The notes beneath the pieces are model-generated. The model was given only the letters and a program-made list of their open reading frames with translations, was not told the DNA's origin and ran no database searches. This document shows positions 45,001-53,861 of a stretch of 64,000 nt of DNA, one piece after another (position 1 is the stretch's first letter; the number at the start of each line of letters is the position of its first letter). Both the position numbers and the translations under genes were made by a program. The stretch is from Rhizomicrobium palustre (GTDB taxonomy: Bacteria; Pseudomonadota; Alphaproteobacteria; Micropepsales; Micropepsaceae), in the NCBI RefSeq assembly GCF_011761565.1, contig NZ_JAASRM010000001.1, positions 2,728,139 through 2,792,138 on the forward strand. Reading direction: 5' to 3'.

Positions 45001-45321
45001 GCCGACAAGTGGGAAGCGCGTCTGTCCAGCTCCTACCGCAGCCGTTACCTTGACGCGTATCCGATCAAGGCGGGTGCCTATCCGGTTGGTTACGGCACGT
45101 CGCTGGCGATCAACGAGGCGATCTACGGCAAGTCGTCCTTCTATCTGGACTCCTCGTTCTCCTACAACATCAGCGACAACCTCGCGGCCAAGATCGATGC
45201 GCTCAACCTCACCAACGAGCACACCGGCAAGTACTGGATGTACCAGAACCAGACTCAGCGCGCGACGTATGACGCGATGACTGGCCGCCAGATCTTTGTT
45301 GGCGTCACCTATAAGTACTGA
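42040..45321 (+). CDS. TonB-dependent outer-membrane receptor
   Basis: A 1093-residue receptor with a signal peptide (cleavage near PAFGQ), a TonB-box-like segment (ETVTVTGYR), a plug domain (about 60-200, with DANLAESLQRLPGISIARDN and RGLGADFTRVTINGMEA) and a 22-strand barrel ending in the aromatic FVGVTYKY. It belongs to the TonB-Xanth-Caul type used for plant oligosaccharides. Given its neighbours it probably imports rhamnogalacturonan fragments. No SusD-like partner is present, as usual in proteobacteria. GGGAGGGAAG precedes the ATG at 42040. It is followed by a strong terminator before the large orphan gene. Confidence 0.93.
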   Translation: MELQNRALRGALMLGTGLGLWAVMSPAFGQGAEMLETVTVTGYRASLENALSTKRTSAEMVDAINAEDVGKMPDANLAESLQRLPGISIARDNGEGRTITVRGLGADFTRVTINGMEALATAGGTLSGDNPNRSRQFDFNTFASELFSNLKVKKTAAASTDEGSLGATVDLSTGHPFDYGEKFVASVNNATYETGHPFNPRIAGLASETFFGGKLGALVSVAYNMRNQKINYYTNGAGGYTYYGNNTLMNVAGTPSGTITRDGFASPTGTSCSGNDGVVPGVSVTNGAYCGALSGSDPATYALINNPRGHNAATDSSGAWKNPGPNYELGDPSLVDQELYQSRIGITTAEQWQVDEDTLLSFDGLFSSFYQKSTSNLVTWLGWGRNNTNATLNTANAKTDLSSVFATCKESTAAVHAPQTCSYAKSMLPANYFTTPGSAGYRASDPNGMLYLISTVGRPTTKLLAGQVDNGVVDYLKADNVDDRTTADQSRATTQFMQGTLKLEHNFSSKLHMDAFYGMAVSRNHQEGLMASMERFDVGSATGEGSYVYDIRGNGFTPQEVSYGFDVADPTKWDFVKGYSALRRYMYLTSNKYTNIATNWSYQAADELTLRFGFTSKIFNFNTTRYVRATDTTINPSLQEMGVTSSDVMRVVKFTAADLGMGGNTPTSFAVPDLDKFEQYTNYRCNCVNDYGDWRISNLNSQNSGSNGTTTFNVQEHDKSYYLQGDFQNIIVFGNELRGNIGVRYATTDVQSYGYTVAGFKASATNSYDDVLPSLNLVYGLNDDMVIRAGLSKVMSRPVLANMAPTISGVSPGATAGASGTISAGNPYLKPFRANTIDVSYEWYFDRGAVLSVAAFAKYVKNNPQSQTVSGPLNTLISPDMVTAIAANYAKDTPQYANIMDPTTTWALTSYQNAPGGVLRGVEVNYQQQFNFLPHPFDGFGINANYTYVQSKVHYLFRDGVSTVLKDHLMPWFGASPNSFNATIYYTADKWEARLSSSYRSRYLDAYPIKAGAYPVGYGTSLAINEAIYGKSSFYLDSSFSYNISDNLAAKIDALNLTNEHTGKYWMYQNQTQRATYDAMTGRQIFVGVTYKY

Positions 45322-45348
45322 TCTCTCTCCCGAATTAGTACTCATCCT

Positions 45349-45379
45349 GTGCCGGGACCTTGGTCCCGGCACTTTTTTT
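45349..45379 (+). terminator. Rho-independent terminator after the TonB receptor
   Basis: GTGCCGGGAC (45349-45358) pairs perfectly with GTCCCGGCAC (45363-45372) around CTTG and is followed by seven T residues. Confidence 0.93.
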
Positions 45380-45502
45380 ATGAGCGGGAAAAAGATGGCC
45401 GACAGAGCGCCGTTGCTCGCTTTCTTGTGTCTTGATTGGTGCGAAACGGCGCGGAAAGACTAGGCTGCCATCGAAAGGCAGGCGGGCATGAGGAGATCAG
45501 TG

Positions 45503-48500
45503 ATGCATCGCATCTCTTGGAAAACGCTTCTCTGCGCGAGCTGCGCCGCCGCCTTTGGGGCCAGCGCTTTTGCGGGTGAGAGCGGCCTCCTGTTCTCCAT
45601 GAGCGCAAACCCGCGCGCAGACTTCGCCCAAGGCGATCCCATCCCAAATTTTGCTGATCAAGTCAGTGCCAAAAAAGATGCGTCAGGATCTTTTGTCGCC
45701 ATCGAAGATACCGCAACACTGGCTTGGCATGCGGCCCATCATATTTACGCGCAGCGCGGAACGCTTAGCTTTGCTTGGCGGGCGCGCTATCCGCTCGGGC
45801 GTCAGCAATTTCCGATTTTCCGGGTGAGCTATGGCGATCATTCCTCCTGGGACATGGCTTGGCTGAGGATTGATTGGAATGGCCATGGCTTCGATGCCTT
45901 TGTGACCGATGCCAATCTCGCGCGGGTGCGTGTCTCCTATAGAATCGCCACGGTGCCGAGCCCGGATCAATGGATACGACTCGCATTTTCCTGGGATGAA
46001 ACGCGTGGCATCCGTCTTTACGTCGACGGGCATGAAGTCGCGCGCAAAGATACGACGGCTGTTCTGGAAGCTGGGTTAGATCAATTTGGTCCGCATGGGC
46101 GCACCATCAGCCCGCATCAGGCCCATGCGCTTTATCAATTCGCACGCGGCGGTGATCTCAAGAATCTGAAAATCTACGATCACATGCTGACGCTCGAAGC
46201 GGCGGTAGCGCTTGCGGCAGATGCTATTCCTGCCAGTGAAACCTATCCCACGCGGTCTCTCGCGCAGTCCGATTGGGAGGGGGAATGGCGGCTGCGTTAT
46301 GGCTGGAACAGGCCGAACGATCCGCCTTTTTATCTTACCGCACCTTCAACCCATATTCGTTTAGTGCCTTTCACCGCCGCTTGGGATTTGAAAGAACGCA
46401 TGACCAACGGCAATGACGGAATTGCCGAAACGACCTGGCCTGGCGTCTACAATCGCTCCAAGTTACCTGGGCGGGATGATTATTTCGAGCTGCCCGATTG
46501 GAATGTTTATGTCGAGGGCGGCAAGAGCGTGACCTTCGACCTGCCTAAGGAGCCGTGGAACCATGTCGAGTTCCAAGGCGCGGCTTTCGGCAAGCTTACC
46601 TATCTCGGCACCAAAGGCGAAAAGCCGTTGGCCGAGAGGCCATCTGGGCAGGAGCGCACCTATTATCAATTCTCTGATCTTGAGGGCGGCTGCTTGCGCT
46701 TCGATAATGTGGTGCAAGAAACGCCCATCCAGGAACTACAGGCCTTTCATATTGCGCCCGGTCAGGAGCCGCTGAACGAGTTCGCCTTATCCTATCGCGT
46801 CAACGCCTCGGCGGATCCCGCGCTCTATCCTTCCACGGGTGCCGTACGTGACTATATCGATGGCCGTTATGTCGCCGATGAGCGTTCTATTGTGGTCGCT
46901 TTGCCAGATGACGCGCCGCTGGAAAAGCGCGATGCCAAACCGCAACCCTCCATGCCCATTGTGCATGTCGTTATTCCAAACGACTTTCGCTATCTGCGCA
47001 ATCGCCGCCAGAAAGGCCACTTCGCCTATGGCTGGAACAATATCGAAGGCGGGCTCGACGGTATCGCAATTGATCTGCCCGCGCTGAAGGTCACTCCAGC
47101 GATGGGCGGGCTCATTCCGCTCAATATCCAGATTAAGGATCCGATCTGGCCTGGGCGCAATTTGATGGATGTGTCGGTTTCGGTGAAGCCGGGGGAGGCA
47201 CGCACGCTTTGGCTCGATACGCGCGACCGCTTGTTGCCGAATGATAGCGCGCTCTATCTGTCTATTGCTTCTGCAAGCGCTGATTTCAATGCCGCGGCGC
47301 TTGATGGGGCCAAGATACGCCTTGTCTTCAAGCCGCGCCGCGAAGCTCTTACCGAGCATATCGCCGACCGCCTTGATCAGGTGAAGGATAACTACGCTTG
47401 GCTGGTAGAAGAGCACACGAGTGACGAGCGCTTTTCGCGCTTGCGGCGGCTGGAAGCGGAATTCGCCTCGCTCTTCCAAGCGGACCCTGAGAACAAGCTG
47501 GGGCGGCTTTATTGGGCGGAACTTAATCCGTCGCAGGGATGGCCTGCATTCACACGCCCGGTTGCCCCGAAAGGCATACCGGCTTGGGCCTATCTGCAAA
47601 CCGAAGACTTAAAGCTGGTGCACCGCTTTGTCGAATGGTGGATCGATAAGCGCCAGGTCGCCTATGGCGATTTCGGCGGCGGCATTTCCGATGACGACGA
47701 TCTCACCCAGCAATGGCCCGGCTTGGCGCTCATGGGCGTGATGCCGGAGAAGATCAATAAATCGCTGGGCGCATTGACGGATGCGGTTGACCGCAATGGC
47801 ATGATCACCAATGGTCTCGGCACTATCGTCACCGACTATCTTCATTCTTATGAAGAGGGCATCAACGCGCGCGCGGAGGATATGTACCTCAATTGGGGTG
47901 CACCCAAGACGGTCGAGCGGCTGATGCAGACTGCGCGCGCCTATCCGCGTATCATCGAAACCAATACCCAAGGCCATACCCATATTGTTTCGCAGCTCTT
48001 TAGTAGCACCGATGTTGTGCGCGAGCGGCAGTGGGGCTGGGCTATTCCCTATTCGAATTTGATCCTGCACCCCGCGGTGTTGCTGGCCGAATACAATGGC
48101 AATCCCGCCATGAAAGCGTTGGTGCTCTCGGTCGCTGATGGCTTTCTGGCGCATGGCCGTAAGGATGCGAGTGGAAAGCTGGTATTCCCCGAGGAAGTCA
48201 ACGCTGCCACAGACGAGGCGCGTGGCCGTCTTGGCCCGGGCTCGCGCGGCGTGGATGCGCTGGTGCAGCTCTTCTGGTCCGCCTATCACCTGACGGGGGA
48301 TGAAAAATACCTCGCCCCGATTGATGCCGTGCTGGATCCGGCGCCTGGGCGAGGTCTCGCCTTGATGAATGCAAGCTTGCTCACGCAACTTGAGACACGC
48401 AGCAAAGGCTGGGGTGCAAAAATTCTCGCCGATCTCGACCGGCGCGAGGCTGAAGCCAAAACGGCGCATCGCCCGCCGGGATTCCTCTTAGGCGGCGAAA

Positions 48501-49315
48501 ACGGCGCGGTGAATGACGCGCGCTACTTCGCTTGGCTCTTGCGCGGCGATAAGCGCTATCTCGAAGATCTTTTCGCGGACGAAGTCCAACTTGGCACGCA
48601 GCGCATGCCGCTGGTGACGGAAGGTCATTGGTGGACGGATCGTGTCGAGGTTCCGAACGCGCTTCTGCAGCGCACCCGTCTTGGCGGTGTTGCCACCAGC
48701 CGAGGCCTTTTTGCACAAGGCAATCTGATTTCCTGGCGGTTTGCCGGGGCAAGCGATGCGGAGTCCGTCGGGCTTCTGGTGCATGATCCGCGCCCGGATC
48801 GCTTCACGGTGGAGGTCTATAACCTGTCTAACAAGCCGATAGAGGCGGTGATGACGGGGGCCGCGCTGCGTGCTGGTATCTGGACCATGGCGGGCGAGGG
48901 CCAGAAGGAGAAGCGCTTTGCCTTCGGGCGCGGGCGCTCTCTCAAGCTGCACTTCAAACCGCATGAAACGGTGATCCTCCATTTTGCGCTCGTGGAAGCT
49001 GGCCCGGATGTTTCCACTCTCCCCGATCTTGGTATCGGGCCGGAAGATGTGGCGCAGGGCGCAGAAGGTATTGATCTTACCGTGCATAATCTCGGCTCGG
49101 TTGCGAGTAAGCCCGCTTTCGCGCGGCTGTTGGATGCCAAGGGCAAAGTGCTCGCCTCGGCCGCGGTGCCGGTGATCGCGCCGCCGCTCGACAACACGCC
49201 GCAGACGGTTCGGGTGCATTTGCCTGCATTGGCGCAGGCGGTCAAAACAGAGGTTGTGATGGACGGGGAGGAGATCACCCGCGCCAACAACATCGCAGTT
49301 TTGCCGCACCCCTAA
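45503..49315 (+). CDS. Large secreted multidomain protein of unknown function (LamG - beta - alpha/alpha - CARDB-like)
   Basis: A 1270-residue protein with a signal peptide (cleavage near ASAFA-GE). I can outline about 55-230 as a LamG/concanavalin-like domain (WIRLAFSWDETRGIRLYVDG), about 250-630 as further beta-rich domains (FELPDWNVYVEGGKSVTFDL; FAYGWNNIEGGLDGIAIDLP), about 640-1060 as a helical region like an alpha/alpha toroid with an acidic cluster GGGISDDDDLTQQWPG near 725-740, and a final CARDB-like sandwich. It fits no CAZy family I can name, yet sits between the TonB receptor and the rhaM operon. The ATG at 45503 has AGGAG seven bases upstream; an in-frame ATG at 45488 is also possible. 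A novel lyase or glycosidase is the leading hypothesis. Confidence 0.8.
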   Translation: MHRISWKTLLCASCAAAFGASAFAGESGLLFSMSANPRADFAQGDPIPNFADQVSAKKDASGSFVAIEDTATLAWHAAHHIYAQRGTLSFAWRARYPLGRQQFPIFRVSYGDHSSWDMAWLRIDWNGHGFDAFVTDANLARVRVSYRIATVPSPDQWIRLAFSWDETRGIRLYVDGHEVARKDTTAVLEAGLDQFGPHGRTISPHQAHALYQFARGGDLKNLKIYDHMLTLEAAVALAADAIPASETYPTRSLAQSDWEGEWRLRYGWNRPNDPPFYLTAPSTHIRLVPFTAAWDLKERMTNGNDGIAETTWPGVYNRSKLPGRDDYFELPDWNVYVEGGKSVTFDLPKEPWNHVEFQGAAFGKLTYLGTKGEKPLAERPSGQERTYYQFSDLEGGCLRFDNVVQETPIQELQAFHIAPGQEPLNEFALSYRVNASADPALYPSTGAVRDYIDGRYVADERSIVVALPDDAPLEKRDAKPQPSMPIVHVVIPNDFRYLRNRRQKGHFAYGWNNIEGGLDGIAIDLPALKVTPAMGGLIPLNIQIKDPIWPGRNLMDVSVSVKPGEARTLWLDTRDRLLPNDSALYLSIASASADFNAAALDGAKIRLVFKPRREALTEHIADRLDQVKDNYAWLVEEHTSDERFSRLRRLEAEFASLFQADPENKLGRLYWAELNPSQGWPAFTRPVAPKGIPAWAYLQTEDLKLVHRFVEWWIDKRQVAYGDFGGGISDDDDLTQQWPGLALMGVMPEKINKSLGALTDAVDRNGMITNGLGTIVTDYLHSYEEGINARAEDMYLNWGAPKTVERLMQTARAYPRIIETNTQGHTHIVSQLFSSTDVVRERQWGWAIPYSNLILHPAVLLAEYNGNPAMKALVLSVADGFLAHGRKDASGKLVFPEEVNAATDEARGRLGPGSRGVDALVQLFWSAYHLTGDEKYLAPIDAVLDPAPGRGLALMNASLLTQLETRSKGWGAKILADLDRREAEAKTAHRPPGFLLGGENGAVNDARYFAWLLRGDKRYLEDLFADEVQLGTQRMPLVTEGHWWTDRVEVPNALLQRTRLGGVATSRGLFAQGNLISWRFAGASDAESVGLLVHDPRPDRFTVEVYNLSNKPIEAVMTGAALRAGIWTMAGEGQKEKRFAFGRGRSLKLHFKPHETVILHFALVEAGPDVSTLPDLGIGPEDVAQGAEGIDLTVHNLGSVASKPAFARLLDAKGKVLASAAVPVIAPPLDNTPQTVRVHLPALAQAVKTEVVMDGEEITRANNIAVLPHP

Positions 49316-49382
49316 ACCCGCTGTGTCAGGCCATAAACCGTTTGGCCGTATGGACGCAGCGGGGCTTCCGTGATTGCATTAC

Positions 49383-49411
49383 TCTGCAAAATCGATCATT
49401 TTCTGCAAAAT
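49383..49411. promoter_or_regulatory. Direct repeat TCTGCAAAAT upstream of rhaM
   Basis: TCTGCAAAAT occurs at 49383-49392 and 49402-49411, 19 bases apart on the same strand. The second copy also completes CATTTT-CTGC-AAAATG. This lies 47-75 bases upstream of the rhaM start and is a candidate operator for the rhaM operon. Confidence 0.45.
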
Positions 49412-49457
49412 GCGCTCGTAAGAACGCAAAACCTCTAAAACAAAAGGAGGGTCCAGG

Positions 49458-49772
49458 GTGGAGCAGCTTGCTTTCTTGATGCACCTGAAGAAGGGCAACG
49501 AGGCGGAATATCGCCGCCGTCATGATGAGATTTGGCCGGAGCTTAGCGCCGCGCTGCATGATGCCGGTATCCGCGACTATTCCATCTTCCTGGACGAAGA
49601 AACGGGCAACCTCTTTGCCGTGTTACGCCTCACGCCCGACAATACCCGCGAGGTTTTGCCGGGGCTGCCGGTGATGCGCCGCTGGTGGGATTACATGGCC
49701 GATTTGATGGACGTGGATTCGACCAACAAGCCGATCGAGCGCGCGCTCAAACCCGTCTTCCATATGGATTGA
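49458..49772 (+). CDS. rhaM: L-rhamnose mutarotase
   Basis: A 104-residue RhaM: FLMHLKKGNEAEYRRRHDEIWPELSAAL includes the active-site histidine of RRHDEIWPEL, and MRRWWDYMADLMDVD carries the paired tryptophans of the sugar pocket. It interconverts alpha- and beta-L-rhamnose so that the isomerase receives its preferred anomer; cytosolic. The start is a GTG with AAAGGAGGG upstream. It is the first gene of a tight operon with GH35, GH105 and a GPH transporter (three-base gap to GH35), which ties mutarotation to oligosaccharide import and not only to the kinase-aldolase cluster. Confidence 0.95.
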   Translation: MEQLAFLMHLKKGNEAEYRRRHDEIWPELSAALHDAGIRDYSIFLDEETGNLFAVLRLTPDNTREVLPGLPVMRRWWDYMADLMDVDSTNKPIERALKPVFHMD

Positions 49773-49775
49773 GCC

Positions 49776-52727
49776 ATGAAGGCCCAGTTTCTCTCTGCCG
49801 CCGCCGTGCTGGCGTTGGTTGCTTTTGGCGCGCAAGCCGCGCCCGCCCAACCCAGCCACAAGATCACCTGGGATAACCGGTCCTTGATGATCGATGGTAA
49901 GCGTGTCGCTATCTGGTCTGGCGAGTTTCATCCCTTCCGTCTGCCGAGCCCTGATCTCTGGCGCGATGCGCTGCAGAAGATGAAGGCGACCGGCTACAAC
50001 GCCGTGTCGGTCTATTTTCCGTGGGATTTTTATTCCTTCGCCCAAGGCAAATACGATTTCACGGGCGTGCGTGATATCGACCGCTTGTTCACCATCGCGG
50101 AAGAAGAGGGGATGTATGTCATCGCGCGCCCCGGACCTTATGCCAATGCAGAGCTGACGCGTGGTGGGTTTCCGGGCTGGCTGGTGAATCAGAAGGCCAA
50201 AGCGCGTACGGATGATCCGGCCTATCTTGCGGCCGCCGATGAATGGTTGAGCCAGATCGATCCGATCATCGCCCGCCATCAGGCGACCAAGGGCGGCAGC
50301 GTGATCGCCTATCAGATCGAGAACGAGCTTCTCGAAACCACACCCTCGCACAGCCGCTATATGCAGCACCTCGCCGATAAGGTGCGGGATGATGGGATCA
50401 CCATTCCGCTGTTCTCCAATGACATCGGCCGTAACGGCTACTGGGTGCCCAAATCGAGCAAGGTTGAGAAGACCGTGCCGGGGCCGACCGATCTTTATGC
50501 CTGGGATAGCTATCCGGGTGGGCCGTGCATGGCCGATGGTACGCCGGGCGGGCTTCATGCTGCGCCGGATTTCGGCTGGTATAGCCAAGGTGGCGCCAAG
50601 GGGGGCAGCTCTGCCTCTCCGAATACGCCCGGCTTCACCTCCGAGTTCGGCGGCGGCTGGTTCGATTTCTGGGGCTCGGATGGGCTCTACACCTGTCTCG
50701 CCAACCGCATTGGCAGCGGTTATGAGCGCGTTTTCTATGGCACCAACATCGCCAACGGTCTGATCATCCATAACGTTTATATGGCAGTGGGCGGCACGAG
50801 CTGGGGCTGGCTGCCGGGGCCGATCGTCTTTACGTCTTACGATTACGGCGCGGGTATCGACGAAAGCCTGGGCCTGCGCGACAAGGCGCAGACCATGAAA
50901 ATGATCGGCGGCTTTATCGCGGCCACAGGCGAAAGCCTTGCGGGCATGCAGAAGAGCGATCCGGTCGCGTCTTCCAACCCCACGATCAAGCTTTATCATA
51001 ACGCCAATCCGGATGATGGCAGCCACCTCATCGTCGCGATGCACAATCCTTCCAGTGCGGTGACGAAAGATAAGTTCAGCTTCTCGCTGAAGACCCGTGA
51101 TGGCGCCTATCGCATTCCTGCTGAGGGCGAGATCGCCGTCAACGGCCAAGATGCCAAGATGCTGCTCGCCGATTTCGGTTTTTTGGGGCAGCATCTCGTT
51201 TATGCGACCTCGCAGCTTCAGACCGCGTTGAAGACCGCAGATGGCGATGTGGCGCTGTTCTATGCCCCGGAGAGCGAGATGGGCGAGATGGTGCTGCGCT
51301 ATGCTAGCGCGCCGAAAGTCACCGTCTTGGCTGGGCAGGCGCAAAGCCAGTTCGACGCCAAGACCGGCGACCTCCGCCTCAATTATACGCATTCCGGTAT
51401 TATCCGCTTGCGGATCGAAGGCGGCGGACGCGCGCCGCTGACGTTGCTGATCGCTACAACGGAAATCGGCAAGACCTTCTGGCATGACGGCACTGTGCTG
51501 GTACGCGGCGGCGCGCTGCTGCGCAAAGCGAAAGCTGATGGTGGTGTCCTGTCGCTCGAAGGCGATAACACCGCGAGTGAAACGCTAGAGGTTTGGGCCT
51601 CCAAGCCCTTCTCGAAGCTTACTTGGAACGGCGACGCGCTCACGCTCACCAAGACCGCATCGGGCAGCGTGGAAACGTCTTCGTTGTCCGCCCCCGAGCC
51701 GGTCAAGCTTCCCGATATCTGGGCAGGCACGTGGCGCTTTCAGGCGGGTTCGCCTGAAGCCGCGCGCGATTTTGACGACAGCGCCTGGCGCAAGGCCGAT
51801 TCCAAAGGTGGTACCTCGACCGTTAAGCCGCCGCTTGGCCAGCCGACACTGACGGCCGACGAGTACGGCTTCTATAACGGCGATGTTTGGTATCGTGGCC
51901 GTTATGAGGGTACGGATGCGGCGCGCCATGTCGATCTCACCTATGGCGCGGGCGGCGCAGGGATGATGCAGATTTGGCTGGATGGAAAATTCCTCGGCCA
52001 GCATGAGCTTCCCACTGGCGCTGACCGCCCGCAGACTTACGGCACCGTTCGTTTCGATTTGCCGGAATGGGCGCGCAAGCAAGGTAGTCACGTCATTTCA
52101 GTAATGGTGCGCAACAACAGCCATAACTGGGATCTGCAGGCCGATGATGCGCATAAGGAAGGCCGTGGCCTGATTTCGGTGGCGCTGGCTGCCGATACTG
52201 GTCCGCGCGCGGCGGTTCCGATCGCTTGGAAGATCAAGGGTCTTGCGGCGCCGGTGGCCGATACCATGCGCGGCCCGCTCAACAATGGCGGGCTTGATGG
52301 CGAGATCAAGGGCTTCCACCTGCCGGGCGACATCGACACGTCGTGGAAAGTTGCGAAGCCGGATTCCGTTCCGGCGGCCCCTGGCACCTATTGGTTGCGC
52401 AGCCATTTCGATCTTGACCTGCCGAACGGCGATGTCGCCCTTGGTCTTGTCTTTGGTGATGGCAAAACCCTGCGCTCGGCGCAGAAATACCGTGTGCTGA
52501 TTTTTGTGAATGGCTGGAATATGGGCCAGTATATCGCCCATGTCGGCCCGCAGCGCACCTTTGTCCTGCCCCAGGGCGTCTTGAACGCCCATGGCGCCAA
52601 CACCATCGCGCTTGCTGTTACCAGTGATGGCGATCCCAAGAACAAAATCGAGCCGGTGCATTTGACCGTGCTGCGCAATGCGCGCGGCGGTGTCGGTCCG
52701 ATCAGCTTTTCCACCCCCAGCAAATGA
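49776..52727 (+). CDS. GH35 beta-galactosidase, exported
   Basis: A 983-residue protein with a signal peptide (cleavage near AQA-AP). The GH35 TIM barrel shows WSGEFHPFRLPSPDLW, ARPGPYANAELTRGGFPGWL, the acid/base Glu184 in AYQIENEL and the nucleophile Glu290 in GFTSEFGGGWFD, then GGTSWGW and TSYDYGAGIDE. Several beta-sandwich domains follow. It would trim beta-1,4- or 1,3-galactan side chains of rhamnogalacturonan I in the periplasm or at the surface. The start is three bases after the rhaM stop and the end overlaps the GH105 start by four bases, so translation is coupled. Confidence 0.93.
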   Translation: MKAQFLSAAAVLALVAFGAQAAPAQPSHKITWDNRSLMIDGKRVAIWSGEFHPFRLPSPDLWRDALQKMKATGYNAVSVYFPWDFYSFAQGKYDFTGVRDIDRLFTIAEEEGMYVIARPGPYANAELTRGGFPGWLVNQKAKARTDDPAYLAAADEWLSQIDPIIARHQATKGGSVIAYQIENELLETTPSHSRYMQHLADKVRDDGITIPLFSNDIGRNGYWVPKSSKVEKTVPGPTDLYAWDSYPGGPCMADGTPGGLHAAPDFGWYSQGGAKGGSSASPNTPGFTSEFGGGWFDFWGSDGLYTCLANRIGSGYERVFYGTNIANGLIIHNVYMAVGGTSWGWLPGPIVFTSYDYGAGIDESLGLRDKAQTMKMIGGFIAATGESLAGMQKSDPVASSNPTIKLYHNANPDDGSHLIVAMHNPSSAVTKDKFSFSLKTRDGAYRIPAEGEIAVNGQDAKMLLADFGFLGQHLVYATSQLQTALKTADGDVALFYAPESEMGEMVLRYASAPKVTVLAGQAQSQFDAKTGDLRLNYTHSGIIRLRIEGGGRAPLTLLIATTEIGKTFWHDGTVLVRGGALLRKAKADGGVLSLEGDNTASETLEVWASKPFSKLTWNGDALTLTKTASGSVETSSLSAPEPVKLPDIWAGTWRFQAGSPEAARDFDDSAWRKADSKGGTSTVKPPLGQPTLTADEYGFYNGDVWYRGRYEGTDAARHVDLTYGAGGAGMMQIWLDGKFLGQHELPTGADRPQTYGTVRFDLPEWARKQGSHVISVMVRNNSHNWDLQADDAHKEGRGLISVALAADTGPRAAVPIAWKIKGLAAPVADTMRGPLNNGGLDGEIKGFHLPGDIDTSWKVAKPDSVPAAPGTYWLRSHFDLDLPNGDVALGLVFGDGKTLRSAQKYRVLIFVNGWNMGQYIAHVGPQRTFVLPQGVLNAHGANTIALAVTSDGDPKNKIEPVHLTVLRNARGGVGPISFSTPSK

Positions 52728-53848
52728 GCAATACGATGAACGTGGTCCGAAAGATTAACGACGTCACGCAGGGCGAGGTCTATGCCACCATCGACCGCCT
52801 GATCGACAATCTCGTCAACATCAAGGACGAGAGCGGCAAGTTCCTGCTGCGCCTGGAAGACGGCCGCGTGATCGACACCAAGGGCTGGAACGATTGGGAA
52901 TGGACCCATGGCGTCGGCCTTTATGGCCTGCTGAAATATTGGCAGCTCACTGGCAAGCAAGAGCCGCTGGACATCGCCATCAAGTGGTTCCGTGATCGCC
53001 TCGCGGCCGGCACGCCGACCAAGAACGTCAACACCGTTGCGGCTTTCTTGACCGGCGCCTATCTCGTCGAAGTGGCGGGCGAACGCCCCATCGTGCCGTA
53101 TCTGGACGTCTGGGCCGAATGGATCATGCGCGACATGCCGCGCACCACGGAAAATGGCCTGCAGCACATCGTCTTCAACAGCGAAAACCCGCAGCAGCTG
53201 TGGGACGACACGCTGATGATGAGCGTTCTGCCGCTCGCCAAGATCGGCCTGCTCTTGAACCGCCCGGCTTATGTCGAAGAAGCCAAGCGCCAGTTCATGC
53301 TGCACATCAAATATCTCGCAGATCGCGAGACCGGGCTGTGGTTCCATGGCTGGACTTTCGAAGGCCGTCACCACTTCGCCAAGGCCCGCTGGGCGCGCGG
53401 CAATTCCTGGGTCACGATCGCGATCCCGGAATTCATCGAACTCCTCGATCTGCAGCCGGGTGATGCCACCCGCGAATTCCTGATCGAAACCTTGAAGGCT
53501 CAGGTCGATGCGCTGGTGAAGTATCAGCGTGAAGATGGCCTGTGGTGCACGCTGATCGACGATCCGACTTCTTACGGTGAAGCATCTGCGGCCGCTGGTT
53601 TTGCTTTCGGTATCCTGAAGGCAGTGCGCAAGGGCTATATCGATGCGTCCTATCTCGACTCGGGCCTGAAGGCCGTGAAGGGTGTTCTCGCCAATATCGG
53701 CGAGGATGGCGAGCTGCATAACGTGTCCTTCGGCACGCCGGTGTTCGACACCTTGCAGGGCTATAAGGATATCGCGCTCACCTCCATGCCGTACGGCCAG
53801 GCGATGGCGATGCTGGCGCTCTGCGAATTCTCCACGCTCTTCATTTAA
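52724..53848 (+). CDS. GH105 unsaturated rhamnogalacturonyl hydrolase, cytosolic
   Basis: A 374-residue enzyme without signal peptide, the usual size of YteR. GWNDWEWTHGVGLYGLLKYW, LWDDTLMMSVLPLAK (catalytic aspartate, probably Asp162) and RWARGNSWVTIAIPEF are GH105 blocks. It hydrolyses the unsaturated galacturonyl-rhamnose disaccharide to 4-deoxy-5-keto-uronate and L-rhamnose in the cytosol. Its ATG overlaps the GH35 stop (ATGA) and a GPH carrier gene follows 13 bases later, so carrier and hydrolase are probably matched. It complements the exported GH105-DUF4861 protein at 8-10 kb. Confidence 0.92.
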   Translation: MSNTMNVVRKINDVTQGEVYATIDRLIDNLVNIKDESGKFLLRLEDGRVIDTKGWNDWEWTHGVGLYGLLKYWQLTGKQEPLDIAIKWFRDRLAAGTPTKNVNTVAAFLTGAYLVEVAGERPIVPYLDVWAEWIMRDMPRTTENGLQHIVFNSENPQQLWDDTLMMSVLPLAKIGLLLNRPAYVEEAKRQFMLHIKYLADRETGLWFHGWTFEGRHHFAKARWARGNSWVTIAIPEFIELLDLQPGDATREFLIETLKAQVDALVKYQREDGLWCTLIDDPTSYGEASAAAGFAFGILKAVRKGYIDASYLDSGLKAVKGVLANIGEDGELHNVSFGTPVFDTLQGYKDIALTSMPYGQAMAMLALCEFSTLFI

Positions 53849-53861
53849 GGATTAGAGTATC

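Noticed and set aside
49623..51485. A 620-residue open frame antisense to rhaM and GH35
   Set aside because: It crosses two clearly real coupled genes and shows no domain or ribosome site.
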